From Tubulanus polymorphus (lineage: Eukaryota; Nemertea; Palaeonemertea; Tubulaniformes; Tubulanidae): a stretch of DNA of 64,000 bases. This document shows, piece by piece, positions 50,376 to 60,385 of the stretch (positions within the stretch are counted from its first letter, which is position 1; each line of letters begins with the position of its first letter). The stretch covers positions 1,892,072 through 1,956,071 of the forward strand of contig NC_134034.1 of NCBI RefSeq assembly GCF_964204645.1, written 5' to 3'. A program made the position numbers and the translations under genes. The notes beneath the pieces were generated by a model. The model was not told where the DNA came from, searched no databases, and saw nothing but the letters and a program-made list of their open reading frames with translations.

Positions 50376-51689
50376 ATGCGACGAATTTCAGATGGCTATT
50401 TTGATAAATCCCCCTATGACATCATCAAATTTTTCAGCAGAGGCGGCTTTCCTTTTGGGAAGTGTCTATAGATCAAATAACTAGTAGACACTTTGATGAT
50501 GTCATAGGGGGATTTATGAAGGCAGACATCGTTTCTAGAAAAGCTGATCCAATCAGTAATAGCTAATTATTGAGGATTAATGGGTCTTCCTAAAATCGCT
50601 GGTAGATTATTTAATGATGTCATAGGGTGATTGATCTAATGATTGAAAGTGGCCACGTTTTTGTCTCAACAATCGACGCCATTTGATGTATTTCAGATAC
50701 GTCGTCGACGGCGATGGAAACTCCGATGCGCGTGTTCACTCACCTGCCAGGGCAGACGTGCGGTTTTTGCGATTATCTGTTCACCGACGAAACGCCGCAG
50801 GACGTCATCGACCGGTGTCGCGAGATTCTCGACTTGGATCTCGATCTCGAGAATATCGAAACCAATCTCGAAAAACAGCCAGGTTAGAAGCATACCCCCC
50901 GATCCGTCTGCTCAAGAAATGGAGCTTGAATCCTCAATTGCTGCAGTACTTGATGTCCTACTGCTCACTAGCGACACCTGGTGGATACTCACTCGCCACA
51001 AGTGGAATCCTCTATTGCTGCAGTAGTTGATGTCCTACTGCACACTAGCGACATTTGGTAGATCCTCACTTATCACAAGTGGAATCCTCTATTGCTGCAG
51101 TAGTTCATGTCCTACTGCACACTAGCGATACCTGGTGGATCCTCACTTACCACAAGTGGAATCCTCTATTGCTGCAGTAGTTCATGTCCTACTGCACACT
51201 AGCAACACCTGGTGGATCCTCACTTGCCACAGTAGATTTTGGAGTCCTAGATGGTCGTTGGAATTTTTTCTCCCTTCTCATTTTTCAGATATGAATGAAT
51301 TGGAATCTTCTGAAGATGAAATAGAGGGGAAAAAACAAAACGAAAACCAACCAGCGTCGGATCGAAATTACACAGGTAGGCAGTCAGACGCAGCCTCGAC
51401 CAGTTTTAACACTCGAGACTCGTTTCCACATTTCTGAGTTTCGATTAGACTCACAGTTAACTATGGGAACTAAGTCCTGAGAAATATGTATGATAATTAG
51501 TCATTTATAATCCCGGTTATGAGGGGTATAAAAGCTAAGTTCTTATTTTGGGGTAAATCAATCCCAGTCTTCAAAGAATATATTTTCTAATTCAATGCGT
51601 ATGTGTATTTCATAGGTTTACTAATAGGTGGCGCCGTTAGTGTGTTAGCGGCCGCGATATCGTATCTCTTCGTCGGACAGGAATCGTAG
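46280..51689 (+). CDS. ODR4: ODR4 homologue (ER membrane GPCR-trafficking factor), complete, 10 exons
   Basis: Exons 46280-46375, 46749-46952, 47359-47567, 48012-48189, 48660-48875, 49325-49441, 50003-50084, 50697-50882, 51289-51375 and 51616-51689 total 1449 nt and encode 482 aa, phases consistent. ODR4 is a tail-anchored ER protein that works with UFSP2/ODR-8 in folding and delivery of chemoreceptor GPCRs. Landmarks are GLLIGQ near the N-terminus, QRMLPGGLDVIGVY (exon 3), CKTFDGENR..DFKYQ (exon 4), the LPGQTC..CDYLF block (exon 8) and a final membrane helix LLIGGAVSVLAAAISYLFVG ending five residues before the stop. Low-complexity inserts distinguish it: a lysine-rich run in exon 2 and glycine/lysine/glutamine runs in exon 5. 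The exon 4 acceptor (GATGAAG) lacks a strong pyrimidine tract but is demanded by phase. Confidence 0.93.
46965..47125. repeat. 20-bp minisatellite in ODR4 intron 2
   Basis: Eight units of ACAGGTGCATGTCAATTCTA with small variants, starting 13 bp after the exon 2 donor. Confidence 0.88.
47580..47960. repeat. CCCCCTATGACATCATCAAA minisatellite array in ODR4 intron 3
   Basis: Five units of 75-90 bp in reverse orientation of the TGATGATGTCATAGGGGG family, with AATGGCTGCCTTCATAAATC segments. Confidence 0.85.
48461..48645. mobile_element. GATACCTTGTTTCTCCGC-family element, decayed copy in ODR4 intron 4
   Basis: The left end AAATTGATACCTTGTTTCTCG is clear. The right end is decayed (GAGAAACTAGATATATCG, GATTAGCCTGA). 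The interior CCGGCCGGTCGCCTATCTA matches copies at 23156, 56068 and 62482. Confidence 0.65.
49550..49945. repeat. 56-bp minisatellite in ODR4 intron 6
   Basis: About six units of TGCAGGACTCTTGAGTCAAT plus TCTTTACTTAACGCAGGACT and CCGTAGTCAGTATTAA. Confidence 0.9.
50385..50640. repeat. TGATGATGTCATAGGGGGATT repeat units in ODR4 intron 7
   Basis: Three units, the first in reverse orientation (CCCCCTATGACATCATCAAA) and the others forward. A TA/TATATA tract lies just upstream at 50342-50375. Confidence 0.78.
50930..51235. repeat. Tandem ACACCTGGTGGATCCTCACTT repeat in ODR4 intron 8
   Basis: Four units of about 86 bp: TTGCTGCAGTAGTTGATGTC, CTACTGCACACTAGCGACAC, CTGGTGGATCCTCACTTGCC, ACAAGTGGAATCCTCTA. 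They begin shortly after the exon 8 donor. Confidence 0.88.
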
Positions 51690-51939
51690 ATTTAAATCTC
51701 GAATATGAAATCTATAAGATGTTCGTGTAAATCTCGGTGCTGGTTGTGAATGAAATAATTTGCGGGACCATTTAGCGAAGTCGGAGTGACTTCAAGCGCG
51801 AGACTCGAGGATTGATAACGTGGCTATTATAAGATTGTAAGCAAGGCTTCAAGGGGTTGGGCAAGGAATGAACTGTACAAGTGCAGTATTTATCTGACGC
51901 CTGGAATCTGAGCCCTTTCAGATATTTGATGCTTTATCA

Positions 51940-53930
51940 CCATTCTTTCAATTTGTGATCGTCGCCACTTCACACATGTGTTCAGTGCTTCATCTGAGAC
52001 ATTTATAATTGAAAATGAACTACAAACACCAGACACTAGACACTTTCTCAGCGCACTTTCATAAACTGATCGTCCACACTTCACATGTGTTCAGTGCTTC
52101 ACCTGAGACATTTTCAATTGAAAATGAACTACAAACACAAGGCATTAAACATTTTATCAGCACACTTTCAAAAACTGATCGTACGATATTTAATGTCTGG
52201 TGTTTGTAGTTCATTTTCAATTGAAAATGAACTACAAACACCAGATATTAGACATTTTATCAGCACACTTTCAAAAACTGATCGTCCATACTTCACATGT
52301 GTTCAGTGCTTCACCTGAGACATTTCCAATTGAAAATGAACTACAAACTCCAGACATTAGACATTTTATCAGCACACTTTCAAAAACTGATCGTCCATAC
52401 TTCACATGTGTTCAGTGCTTCATCTGAGACATTTCTAATTGAAAATGAACTACAAACACCAGATATTTAGACATTTTATCAGCACACTTTCAAAAACTGA
52501 TCGTCCACACTTCACATGTGTTCAGTGTTTCATCTGAGACATTTCTAATTGAAAATGAACTACAAACACCAGACATTTAGACATTTTATCAGCACACTTT
52601 CAAAAACTGATCGTCCACACTTCACATGTGTTCAGTGCTTCACCTGAGACATTTTTAATTGAAAATGAACTACAAACACCAGATATTAGACATTTTATCA
52701 GCACACTTTCATAAACTGATCGTCCACACTTCACATGTGTTCAGTGCTTCATCGGAGACATTTCTAATTGAAAATGAACTACAAACACCAGATATTAGAC
52801 ATTTTATCAGCACACTTTCAAAAACTGATCGTCCACACTTCACATGTGTTCAGTGCTTCACCTGAGACATTTTTAATTGAAAATGAACTACAAACACCAG
52901 ATATTAGACATTTTATCAGCACACTTTCAAAAACTGATCGTCCACACTTCACATGTGTTCAGTGCTTCATCGGAGACATTTCTAATTGAAAATGAACTAC
53001 AAACATCAGATTTTAGACATTTCATCAGCACAATTTCAAAAACTGATCGTCCACACTTCACATGTGTTCAGTGCTTCATCTGAGACATTTATAATTGAAA
53101 ATGAACTACAAACACCAGATTTTAGACATTTCATCAGCACAATTTCAAAAACTGATCGTCCATACTTCACATGTGTTCAGTGCTTCATCTGAGATATTTA
53201 TAATTGAAAATGAACTACAAACATCAGATTTTAGACATTTCATCAGCACAATTTCAAAAACTGATCGTCCATACTTCACATGTGTTCAGTGCTTCATCTG
53301 AGACATTTCTAATTGAAATGAACTATAAACACCAGATATTAGACATTTTATCAGCACAATTTCAAAAACTGATCGTCCATACTTCACATGTGTTCAGTGC
53401 TTCATCTGAGATATTTATAATTGAAAATGAACTACAAACATCAGATTTTAGACATTTCATCAGCACAATTTCAAAAACTGATCGTCCACACTTCACATGT
53501 GTTCAGTGCTTCATCTGAGATATTTCTAATTGAAAATGAACTACAAACACCAGAGATTAGACATTTTATCAGCACACTTTCATAAACTGATCGTCCACAC
53601 TTCACATGTGTTCAGTGCTTCACCTGAGACATTTCCAATTGAAAATGAACTACAAACACCAGAGATTAGACATTTTATCAGCACACTTTCAAAAACTGAT
53701 CATCCACACTTCACATGTGTTCAGTGCTTCACCTGAGATATTTCTAATTGAAAATGAACTACAAACACCAGATATTAGACATTTTATCAGCACACTTTCA
53801 AAAGCTGATCGTCCATACTTCACATGTGTTCAGTGCTTCATCTGAGACATCTTCAATTGAACTACAAACATCAGACATTACACATTTTATCAGCGCACTT
53901 TCCACACTTCACACAGCTGCAATAGTAAAT
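51940..53930. repeat. 109-bp satellite array, about 18 units, downstream of ODR4
   Basis: Units contain TGTTCAGTGCTTCATCTGAG, AATTGAAAATGAACTACAAA, CACCAGATATTAGACATTTT and CAAAAACTGATCGTCCA. Starts recur at exactly 109 bp (52659, 52768, 52877, 52986, 53095, 53204). One unit near 52185-52230 contains an inverted junction (GTTCATTTTCAATTGAAAATGAAC). Short ORFs of about 68 codons in each unit are by-products. Confidence 0.93.
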
Positions 53931-54189
53931 GTCTGCTGAAGGTTTGGCTCCAGGTAACAGATTGATAGCTCTTCCTGTTCTAATGTCTCAATGTTATTGT
54001 ATTAATATTTAAAGGTCTGTATTATTTTGTGTTCTAAAGTAAATATCGGGGGAAATGATTATAAAGTTTGTTAAAATATGAAGAATTCTATTGATATTTA
54101 ATTCTTTTACGAATAAAAATAAAGATAATCGTAATCAAAAATGAAAAAAAAAACTTCAGCGTTGCTTTTGCTCCATACTTGCCATGAGC

Positions 54190-54455
54190 CGCGATCACAC
54201 GGAGACGATTTGGCCCGGGCCAAATTGGCACGGATCGGGCCAAATTTGGCCCGTGCCTAATTAGAGAGCGCGTTCACACGCAAACCATTCACTCGATACT
54301 CAACAATGCTGAAACAAAGCGGAGTGGATCATTTCCGGTGCCAGTTGCAATTCAAACGCAATCAATTTGTCTGGTGCTAAAATTAGGCTTAGACCGCGTC
54401 CGACGTTTTTGGTCTGGCCAAATTTTGCCCGGGCCAAAAATGCTCGTGTGAAATT
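54190..54455. mobile_element. Palindromic element with GGCCCGGGCC arms
   Basis: The left arm ATCACACGGAGACGATTTGG then CCCGGGCCAAA pairs with the right arm TTTGCCCGGGCCAAAAATGC then TCGTGTGA (inverted). Intergenic, one copy, likely a MITE. The flanks 53940-54180 and 54460-55020 show no gene. Confidence 0.55.
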
Positions 54456-55029
54456 CCCTGAGTAAATCCAAAGAATTTTTCGGTTCAAAATGTGACGATT
54501 CATTCATTTTTTATGAAGCGCATATTGATAAAGAAACGTGGTCAATAACATTATCAAAATTCAAGGGTTTTGCAATGTTTGTCAAGTTTTCCCCGATTGT
54601 TTCTAGATTTTTCTGAATCCCAGAGTTTTCCCTGATCCTGTCTTAAAAGGTTTTGAGCGTCGGAGAATCTTGCGAATTAGAAAGCAGAATGTGTGAACCC
54701 TCCTAAATATCACCAACACAAAAGGTACCGGTAACGGCTTAATTTTTGAAGACTCAAGAAACATTTATTTGTATTCTAGTTTTAGAACGCATTTCTCCGG
54801 AGAAATACAATACACAAATTCGACCATGACAAGTCCTTTAAGCTGCAGGACCATTATTAAAATACATTCACACAAATAAGGCAAACGCAAGATTACAATT
54901 AACAGTTCAAATCATAAAAAAATTTCTTTCAAACTTCAGTAGATTGTGTTTTCAAGTCAGATCTAATTGAGTCAGAGTTCACCCTCTAACTGTTGATTAG
55001 AGTCTACTACATCATCTAACTCAGATATC

Positions 55030-55555
55030 ACTCTCAAGTCTTAAGATCCGACTTGAGCAGAGTCTACTGTACCATCCAACTCAGATATCACTCTCAAATC
55101 AAAAGATCTGACTTGAGCGGAGTCTACTGTACCATCCAACTCAGATATCACTCTCAAATCAAAAGATCCCACTTGAGCGGAGTCTACTGTACCATCCAAC
55201 TCAGATATCACTCTCAAGTCTTAAGATCCGACTTGAGCGGAGACTACCTTACCATCCAACTCAGATATCACTCTCAAGTCAAAAGATCAGACTCTTGAGC
55301 GGAGTGTACTGTATCATCCAACTCAGATATCACTCTCAAGTCAAAAGATCAGACTTTAGCGGAGTCTACTGTACCATCCAACTCAGATATCACTCTCAAG
55401 TCAAAAGATCAGACTTGAGCGGAGTCTACTGTATCATCCAACTCAGATATCACTCTCAAGTCAAAAGATCAGACTTGAGCGGAGTCTACTGTACCATCCA
55501 ACTCAGATATCACTCTCAAGTCAAAAGATCCGACTTGAGCGGAGTCTACTCTAAA
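55030..55555. repeat. 60-bp minisatellite
   Basis: About nine units of GACTTGAGCGGAGTCTACTG, TACCATCCAACTCAGATATC and ACTCTCAAGTCAAAAGATCC. Multiple of three, hence open over about 25-unit-codon frames. Intergenic. Confidence 0.92.
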
Positions 55556-55599
55556 AAACTTCCAGTTTCACAGTTGTGCATTTAAAATTGAGAAGCCTA

Positions 55600-57165
55600 G
55601 TTGAACCGAGGGCACAACTGGGCAACTGGGGTAATCATTAGAAATTAGTACGTATGATAACATGAGGTAAAAGATTAAATCATTGAAATAGAAATTTGCA
55701 TATAGTGACATCTCCCTGACATTATAACACAGTAGTAACATATCAGCTACAGTTCGACGACAATCTGTTGCTTTGGACCTCGTAGAATTATTTGGCCGAT
55801 ACTTTCTTTACTGAGAATAGAACGAATAAAGCATAGAGTTATAGAATAGCACATTTTGTGGTTTACAAATCGGAAAATCATTTAATTTTTTCGTATATAT
55901 ATAGTTTTTTTTTTCTCAAACCAACCGACAATTTTCAACGTAAATCATGACTTGCAAGCTATGAAGATCTCGCAGCTATGAGCTATGCCACATTGGTTGA
56001 CAAACACAGTAAGTGATTTACACGACAGAGCCTCGAAGTTTGTGAATCCCCTGATTACCTTATGTTGTTAGGCTAAAACTAAATGAAAACTTGTTTCTCC
56101 TAATCGGCCGGGTCCCTTTTAAGTAAAAATAGCAATAAAATCTGTAATCAATACATTTCTATATAGCTGCCGGGTCTGTTATGGTTAGCTAGATCATCAG
56201 TTTTAAAAAAAGTAATGCACGGGGTCGATTGGCGGTCGGCCGGGTCAATTTTTAAACTCGGCAGCAGAAATGAGAGAAACAAGGTATCAATGTTTTTAGC
56301 CTAATGTACGTCATATGTGGCAAATCTACAGAACCGGGTTTAGCAAACTAACCATAACATTACTGCAACACCACATTTCTCAAAAGAACAATTTTTCACT
56401 GATCTCACATACTGAATGAGAACTGGTCCCGCGCAATGACGCAAGACATATTTCTAGAGATTTTATACCAGTTGACAAAAGCCCTATTTTTTTGCTAATG
56501 TGGGAATAATAGTGATAATTGACACACGATTGTGGTAGTCGCTTTGAGCAGAACGAAACAATTTCAGACAGTGGAGATCTTATATGTTTTCATTATGAAG
56601 AACATTTCGACTTAAATCCTATTTGAGGTTGAAGTTTGTGGCATAGTTGAAACCGAGAGGATCGAAAGTGGCTCGGAAAATAATACTAACTTAGTTCAAT
56701 CCTCGAAAAACGCAAAAATAGCAGACACTCGAAAATATCCGTCCGTCTGCTATCCACGAACGTCGAGGGTCGACCGTACTTTGCATAAAGGAAATCTCGT
56801 TATTTTAGAAAAAAATTTGCGAAGATTTAATGCATTTTTAGTGTTCAAACTCAGATACATATACCAGTTAAAACAATAACATATATACTGACCCTTCGAG
56901 AAAAGATGGCTGAATCCCCCTATGACATCTTCAAATTTTCAGCCATTTCATAGAGTCTGCTATGAATGGCTGAAAAATATGATGACGTCATAGGGGGATT
57001 TATAGAAGTAGACATCTTTTCTGAAAGGATCTAACAAGACAACGCCTACTTATTTATTTACATAAATGACCCTTAAAAACCTAAACAATAACCCAGGCAG
57101 ACATGTTTTATTGGCACATTTTCCTATGGGATTAAATAACAATGGACTATTGATACAATAGCCTG
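55600..57165. other. Intergenic stretch between ODR4 and COQ10
   Basis: AT-rich DNA with one transposon-like element (56068-56303) and a short TGATGTCA-family pair in opposite orientations (56900-57040). No gene, tRNA or conserved exon was recognised. Confidence 0.55.
56068..56303. mobile_element. GATACCTTGTTTCTCCGC-family element, copy 3
   Basis: Begins TAGGCTAAAACTAAATGAAA then CTTGTTTCTCC, and ends GAGAAACAAGGTATCAATG then TTTTTAGCCTA. The interior contains CCGGGTCTGTTATGGT and GGCGGTCGGCCGGGTC. 236 bp, inverted termini. Confidence 0.8.
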
Positions 57166-57167
57166 CA

Positions 57168-57460
57168 CCCAGTTACACAGTCAAGACTTCTTAAGTCAAA
57201 AGGAGGTCTTAAGACTGGTCTTATGATTTGTTAGATAGGGTATAGAGCTAAAATGAGCTTAGACTGGTCTTAAGTCATTAGATTGGTTATGGAACCAAAA
57301 ATTTGATTGGCTATAGAACCAAATTGAGGTTAGACTGGCCTTACGTTATTAGATTGGCTGTAGAACCAAAATAGCTTAGACTGGTTTTAAGTTGTTAGAT
57401 TGGCTATAGAACCAAAATAGCTTAGACTGGTCTTAAATCAAAGCCGTGACTGTGTAACTG
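57168..57460. mobile_element. GGGGCYGGTTGC-type MITE relative with expanded interior
   Basis: Left CACCCAGTTACACAGTCAAG and right GACTGTGTAACTGTGGTGG are inverted matches of the same type as 4641-4780. The interior has four copies of CTTAGACTGGTCTTAAG and ATTGGCTATAGAACCAAAAT. Confidence 0.65.
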
Positions 57461-57698
57461 TGGTGGTAGAGCTTGAATTGATTTTAAAATTCTATGAAGC
57501 GAAAATTTTTTTTCTTTTTAGAATTACCGGGGGTATTCAGATATACCGTACATTCGAAACCATAAAACCCCGATTTCGACTCTAACACAAGTTACGTTTT
57601 ACCGAAATAATAATCGCGCGATTTGTTCAGGTTTCGAAGGGCGAATAATAACAAACAACGCATAAAATATACAGACATTCGGCTAAATTGGACCTTCG

Positions 57699-58858
57699 TC
57701 AAGAGACGTACGCGATTACTCGTGGTTTCTGTTTCCTGATCGACGACGGGCCGTAGATCGTTTCGGCTCGTTTGAGAAACGCGTTCACCATCGTACGCAC
57801 GACCTCGTCGAAAAATATATGAGCTACGTTCGAGTGAAGAGCTGAACGAAACTCAAACGCCACCTACAACAAGAGAATATTCGTTGATGTCATCAGGGGA
57901 TTTATAGAGGCGGACATCTTTTCTGGAAGTGTCCATTGATCGAATCGCCAGTGGGTAATTTGATGATGTCATAGGGGGATTTATGGAGGTGGCCATCTTT
58001 TCTGGAAGTGTCCGTTGATTGAATCGCCAGTGGGTAATTTGATGATGTCAAAGGGGGGTTTATGGAGGCGGACATCTTTTCTGGAATTGTGTATAGATTA
58101 AATCATTAGTAGACAATATGATGATGTCATAGGGGGATTTATGGAGGCAGACATCTTTCCGAGAAGTATCCATTGATCAAATCACCAGTAGACAATTTGA
58201 TGATGTCATAGGGGGATTTATAGAGGCAGACATCTTTCTAGAAGTGTCTATAGGTCAAACCACTACATGACGAGGAAGAATTGATGATGTCATAGGGGTT
58301 ATTTGACGGTAGCCAACTTTTCTAGAAGGGTCAATAGATCGAATCACTAGTAGGCAATTCGATGATGTCATAGGGGGATGTACCGGGCAGTACTTACTGA
58401 GAAATCTAATGTACATGTTTGAGGTATATGCGCGAGTCCGGGACTGAATTTCCAAGTCGTCGCCAACAAGTCGAACATCCGACCGTCTTTACAAATAGAC
58501 TAAAAACAAAAACGAATTTGGAAACAGATGTCAAAAAATTTAGATAAAATCATTTACATAGAAATTAGTTTAAAATTTTGTGATCTAATAGTTAGATAAT
58601 GTCATCGTTTGGTATATTTCCGGACCTTTTCCACATAAATTGATGATGTCATCGGGGGCATTTACCTTCACTAGATTAGGTCGTTCGGTCGTGACGTTGG
58701 CGATGTAGTTCTCCGATAGCGGCGGGAATCCGATGGTCATGTGAGCCTTGCAGCGCCCCCTGGTGTGATCGGTGGTGTACGCCTGTTTACACCACGGTAC
58801 GAACTCGGTGTAGCTGTCGACGTCTGCCGCTACTCGGTACATCTGTTCCATAGTGTAT
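57699..58858 (-). CDS. COQ10: COQ10, coenzyme Q-binding START-domain protein, 5' end missing
   Basis: Three exons are visible (transcript order): 58666-58858, 58398-58499, 57699-57863. The first begins in phase 2 after a strong acceptor, so at least one upstream exon (mitochondrial presequence and the start of the domain) is absent from what I can read. The product is a mitochondrial START/polyketide-cyclase-fold protein that binds coenzyme Q and supports respiration. Landmarks are [49 protein letters not shown] and [27 protein letters not shown], ending in a basic tail. All match the COQ10 domain in order. The upstream 1.5 kb holds transposon-like repeats and no convincing leader exon; the first exon may be short, repeat-masked from view, or further upstream. 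Confidence 0.92.
57880..58385. repeat. TGATGATGTCATAGGGGGATT minisatellite array in COQ10 intron
   Basis: About six units of 80 bp between the last two COQ10 exons, with GGACATCTTTTCTGGAAGTG and GAATCGCCAGTGGGTAATT segments. The last unit ends within about 20 bp of an exon. Confidence 0.88.
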
Positions 58859-58959
58859 CTACCGTATAGGAACAAAAGAACAGAAATAATTTATTATTTT
58901 TTCCAAATTTTCCACATTCTTATCTAAGAAATATATGGAAAAATCTATTTGGAGAAACC

Positions 58960-59290
58960 AGGGCGCAGTTTTATAGACTGGTATTAACTTTAACCCAGGG
59001 GCTCAATCAATTGAAAATGCATCGAGTTAACCCTAGGTTGAAGTTGATGCCAGTCTATAAACCCGGGCGCAGGGTCTCGTAGACTGAGTATCAAAGTTAT
59101 CCCTAGAGGTAAATCCTTAACCTGGACCCGGTTTTATAGACTGAGTATCAAAGTTATCTCTAGGGATAAGCCCTTAAACCTGGCCCGGTTTTATAGACCG
59201 AGTATCAAAGTTATCCCTTTGGGTAAATCCCTAACCTGAGCCAGGTTTAATAGACTGGGTATCAAATTTACTCCTAGCAGTAAATCCTGA
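58960..59290. mobile_element. GGGCNCGGTTTTATAGACTG palindromic element with tandem derivative copies
   Basis: 58960-59070 is a palindromic unit (GCAGTTTTATAGACTGGTAT paired with AGTCTATAAACCCGGGCGC). It is followed by three diverged direct copies of GGTTTTATAGACTGAGTATC plus AAAGTTATCCCTAG. This looks like a MITE that seeded a minisatellite. Confidence 0.7.
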
Positions 59291-59334
59291 ATTTTCCCTG
59301 AATTCCAGGTAAATGGCCACCATGTTAAACTTAG

Positions 59335-59530
59335 ATGTGTCATTTTTTACCGCGAAAATTTGACAATTATCTATCATTTACACCTTCTAGGCTACCATAC
59401 ATATACACAGTACTCATTATCACACTTTACACCTTATAGGCTACCATACATACACACAGTACTCATTATCACACTTTACACCTTATAGGCTACCATACAT
59501 ACACACAGTACTCATTATCACTCTTTACAG
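59335..59530. repeat. Minisatellite of about 61 bp upstream of COQ10
   Basis: Three units of ACACCTTATAGGCTACCATA plus CATACACACAGTACTCATTA and TCACACTTT. Confidence 0.85.
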
Positions 59531-59747
59531 TTAGCAATAACTTTAATCCATCCATTTCGAGACCGATGTTCGTTTGTTAAACCGTCTCTTAGTGATTGGT
59601 CGGCTGGGTATCCGCCTAAAACTCAGGACATCATTGAATAAACAGTTCTTTAGAAAAGAAAACCTATATTTTCAACTCTATAAAACGTATAAAGTAAATT
59701 TGAGCAAAAACTTGAAAAAAAATTACTTTAAAAAACAAGTCTTGAAA

Positions 59748-60013
59748 TTAACCCTTTCAGTGCTTCTACACCACGGTGCAGAGTATCAATTTGTATAAAT
59801 CAGTGATGGACTTTGCTAGTACACGGCACTGCGGTGAATTGATGTAATTGGTAATCAGTTTTTGTCTCTAATGTAAGATGGCAGCACCTGTCAAACATAG
59901 TGAAATATTAGTAACTAACTATACACTGCACTGCGGTGTTGGCAGCCAATCGTATGCAGCAATGGGGTGGAATTCTTCAAAATTTTCAATTTATCTCTGG
60001 CACTTTCGGTTAA
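59748..60013. mobile_element. piggyBac-like MITE, copy C (decayed)
   Basis: Left TTAACCCTTTCAGTGC is intact; right GGCACTTTCGGTTAA is decayed. The palindromes are mutated (for example TACACGGCACTGCGGTGAA) while the interior GATGGCAGCACCTGTCAAAC remains. Same orientation as copy B. Confidence 0.78.
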
Positions 60014-60385
60014 AAATTATTCAATGACAAAACGGTTAAAAAAGTTTTTGTTGGCTCGTCTGAAACGCAGCAACCGTTGTCAAGGTCGCTGTTTTCATTC
60101 ATTTCGTCGTTGTTTTTGGAGAGATCTTCGATTGGCTCGCAGGGCATGACATCATGCTCCCTCTCCAGGGTCCATACAGGTCTGGAGAAATTTCAAAATT
60201 CGAGGAAGCGTCTGCTTCACTTTTATATCCGATTACAGTAGACTCCTCCTAAATTGGTATTGTTTATCTCAGATGCCCTAATTCAATGGTTTTGTAAGCA
60301 AATTCTTATCCTTTCATTACCTAAACTTGGTTTCTAATTAGGGAACAAATATCCTGGTCCCAACACAACCAATTTAGGGGGAAGT

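Noticed and set aside
52000..53940. Series of 60-104 codon ORFs spaced 109 bp apart, resembling a gene family
   Set aside because: They are the same noncoding satellite unit read repeatedly; frames shift at each unit and peptides are of low plausibility.
59967..60149. Arginine-rich 60-codon plus-strand ORF ending RDLRLARRA
   Set aside because: Begins inside the piggyBac-like MITE copy C and has no gene context; likely chance.
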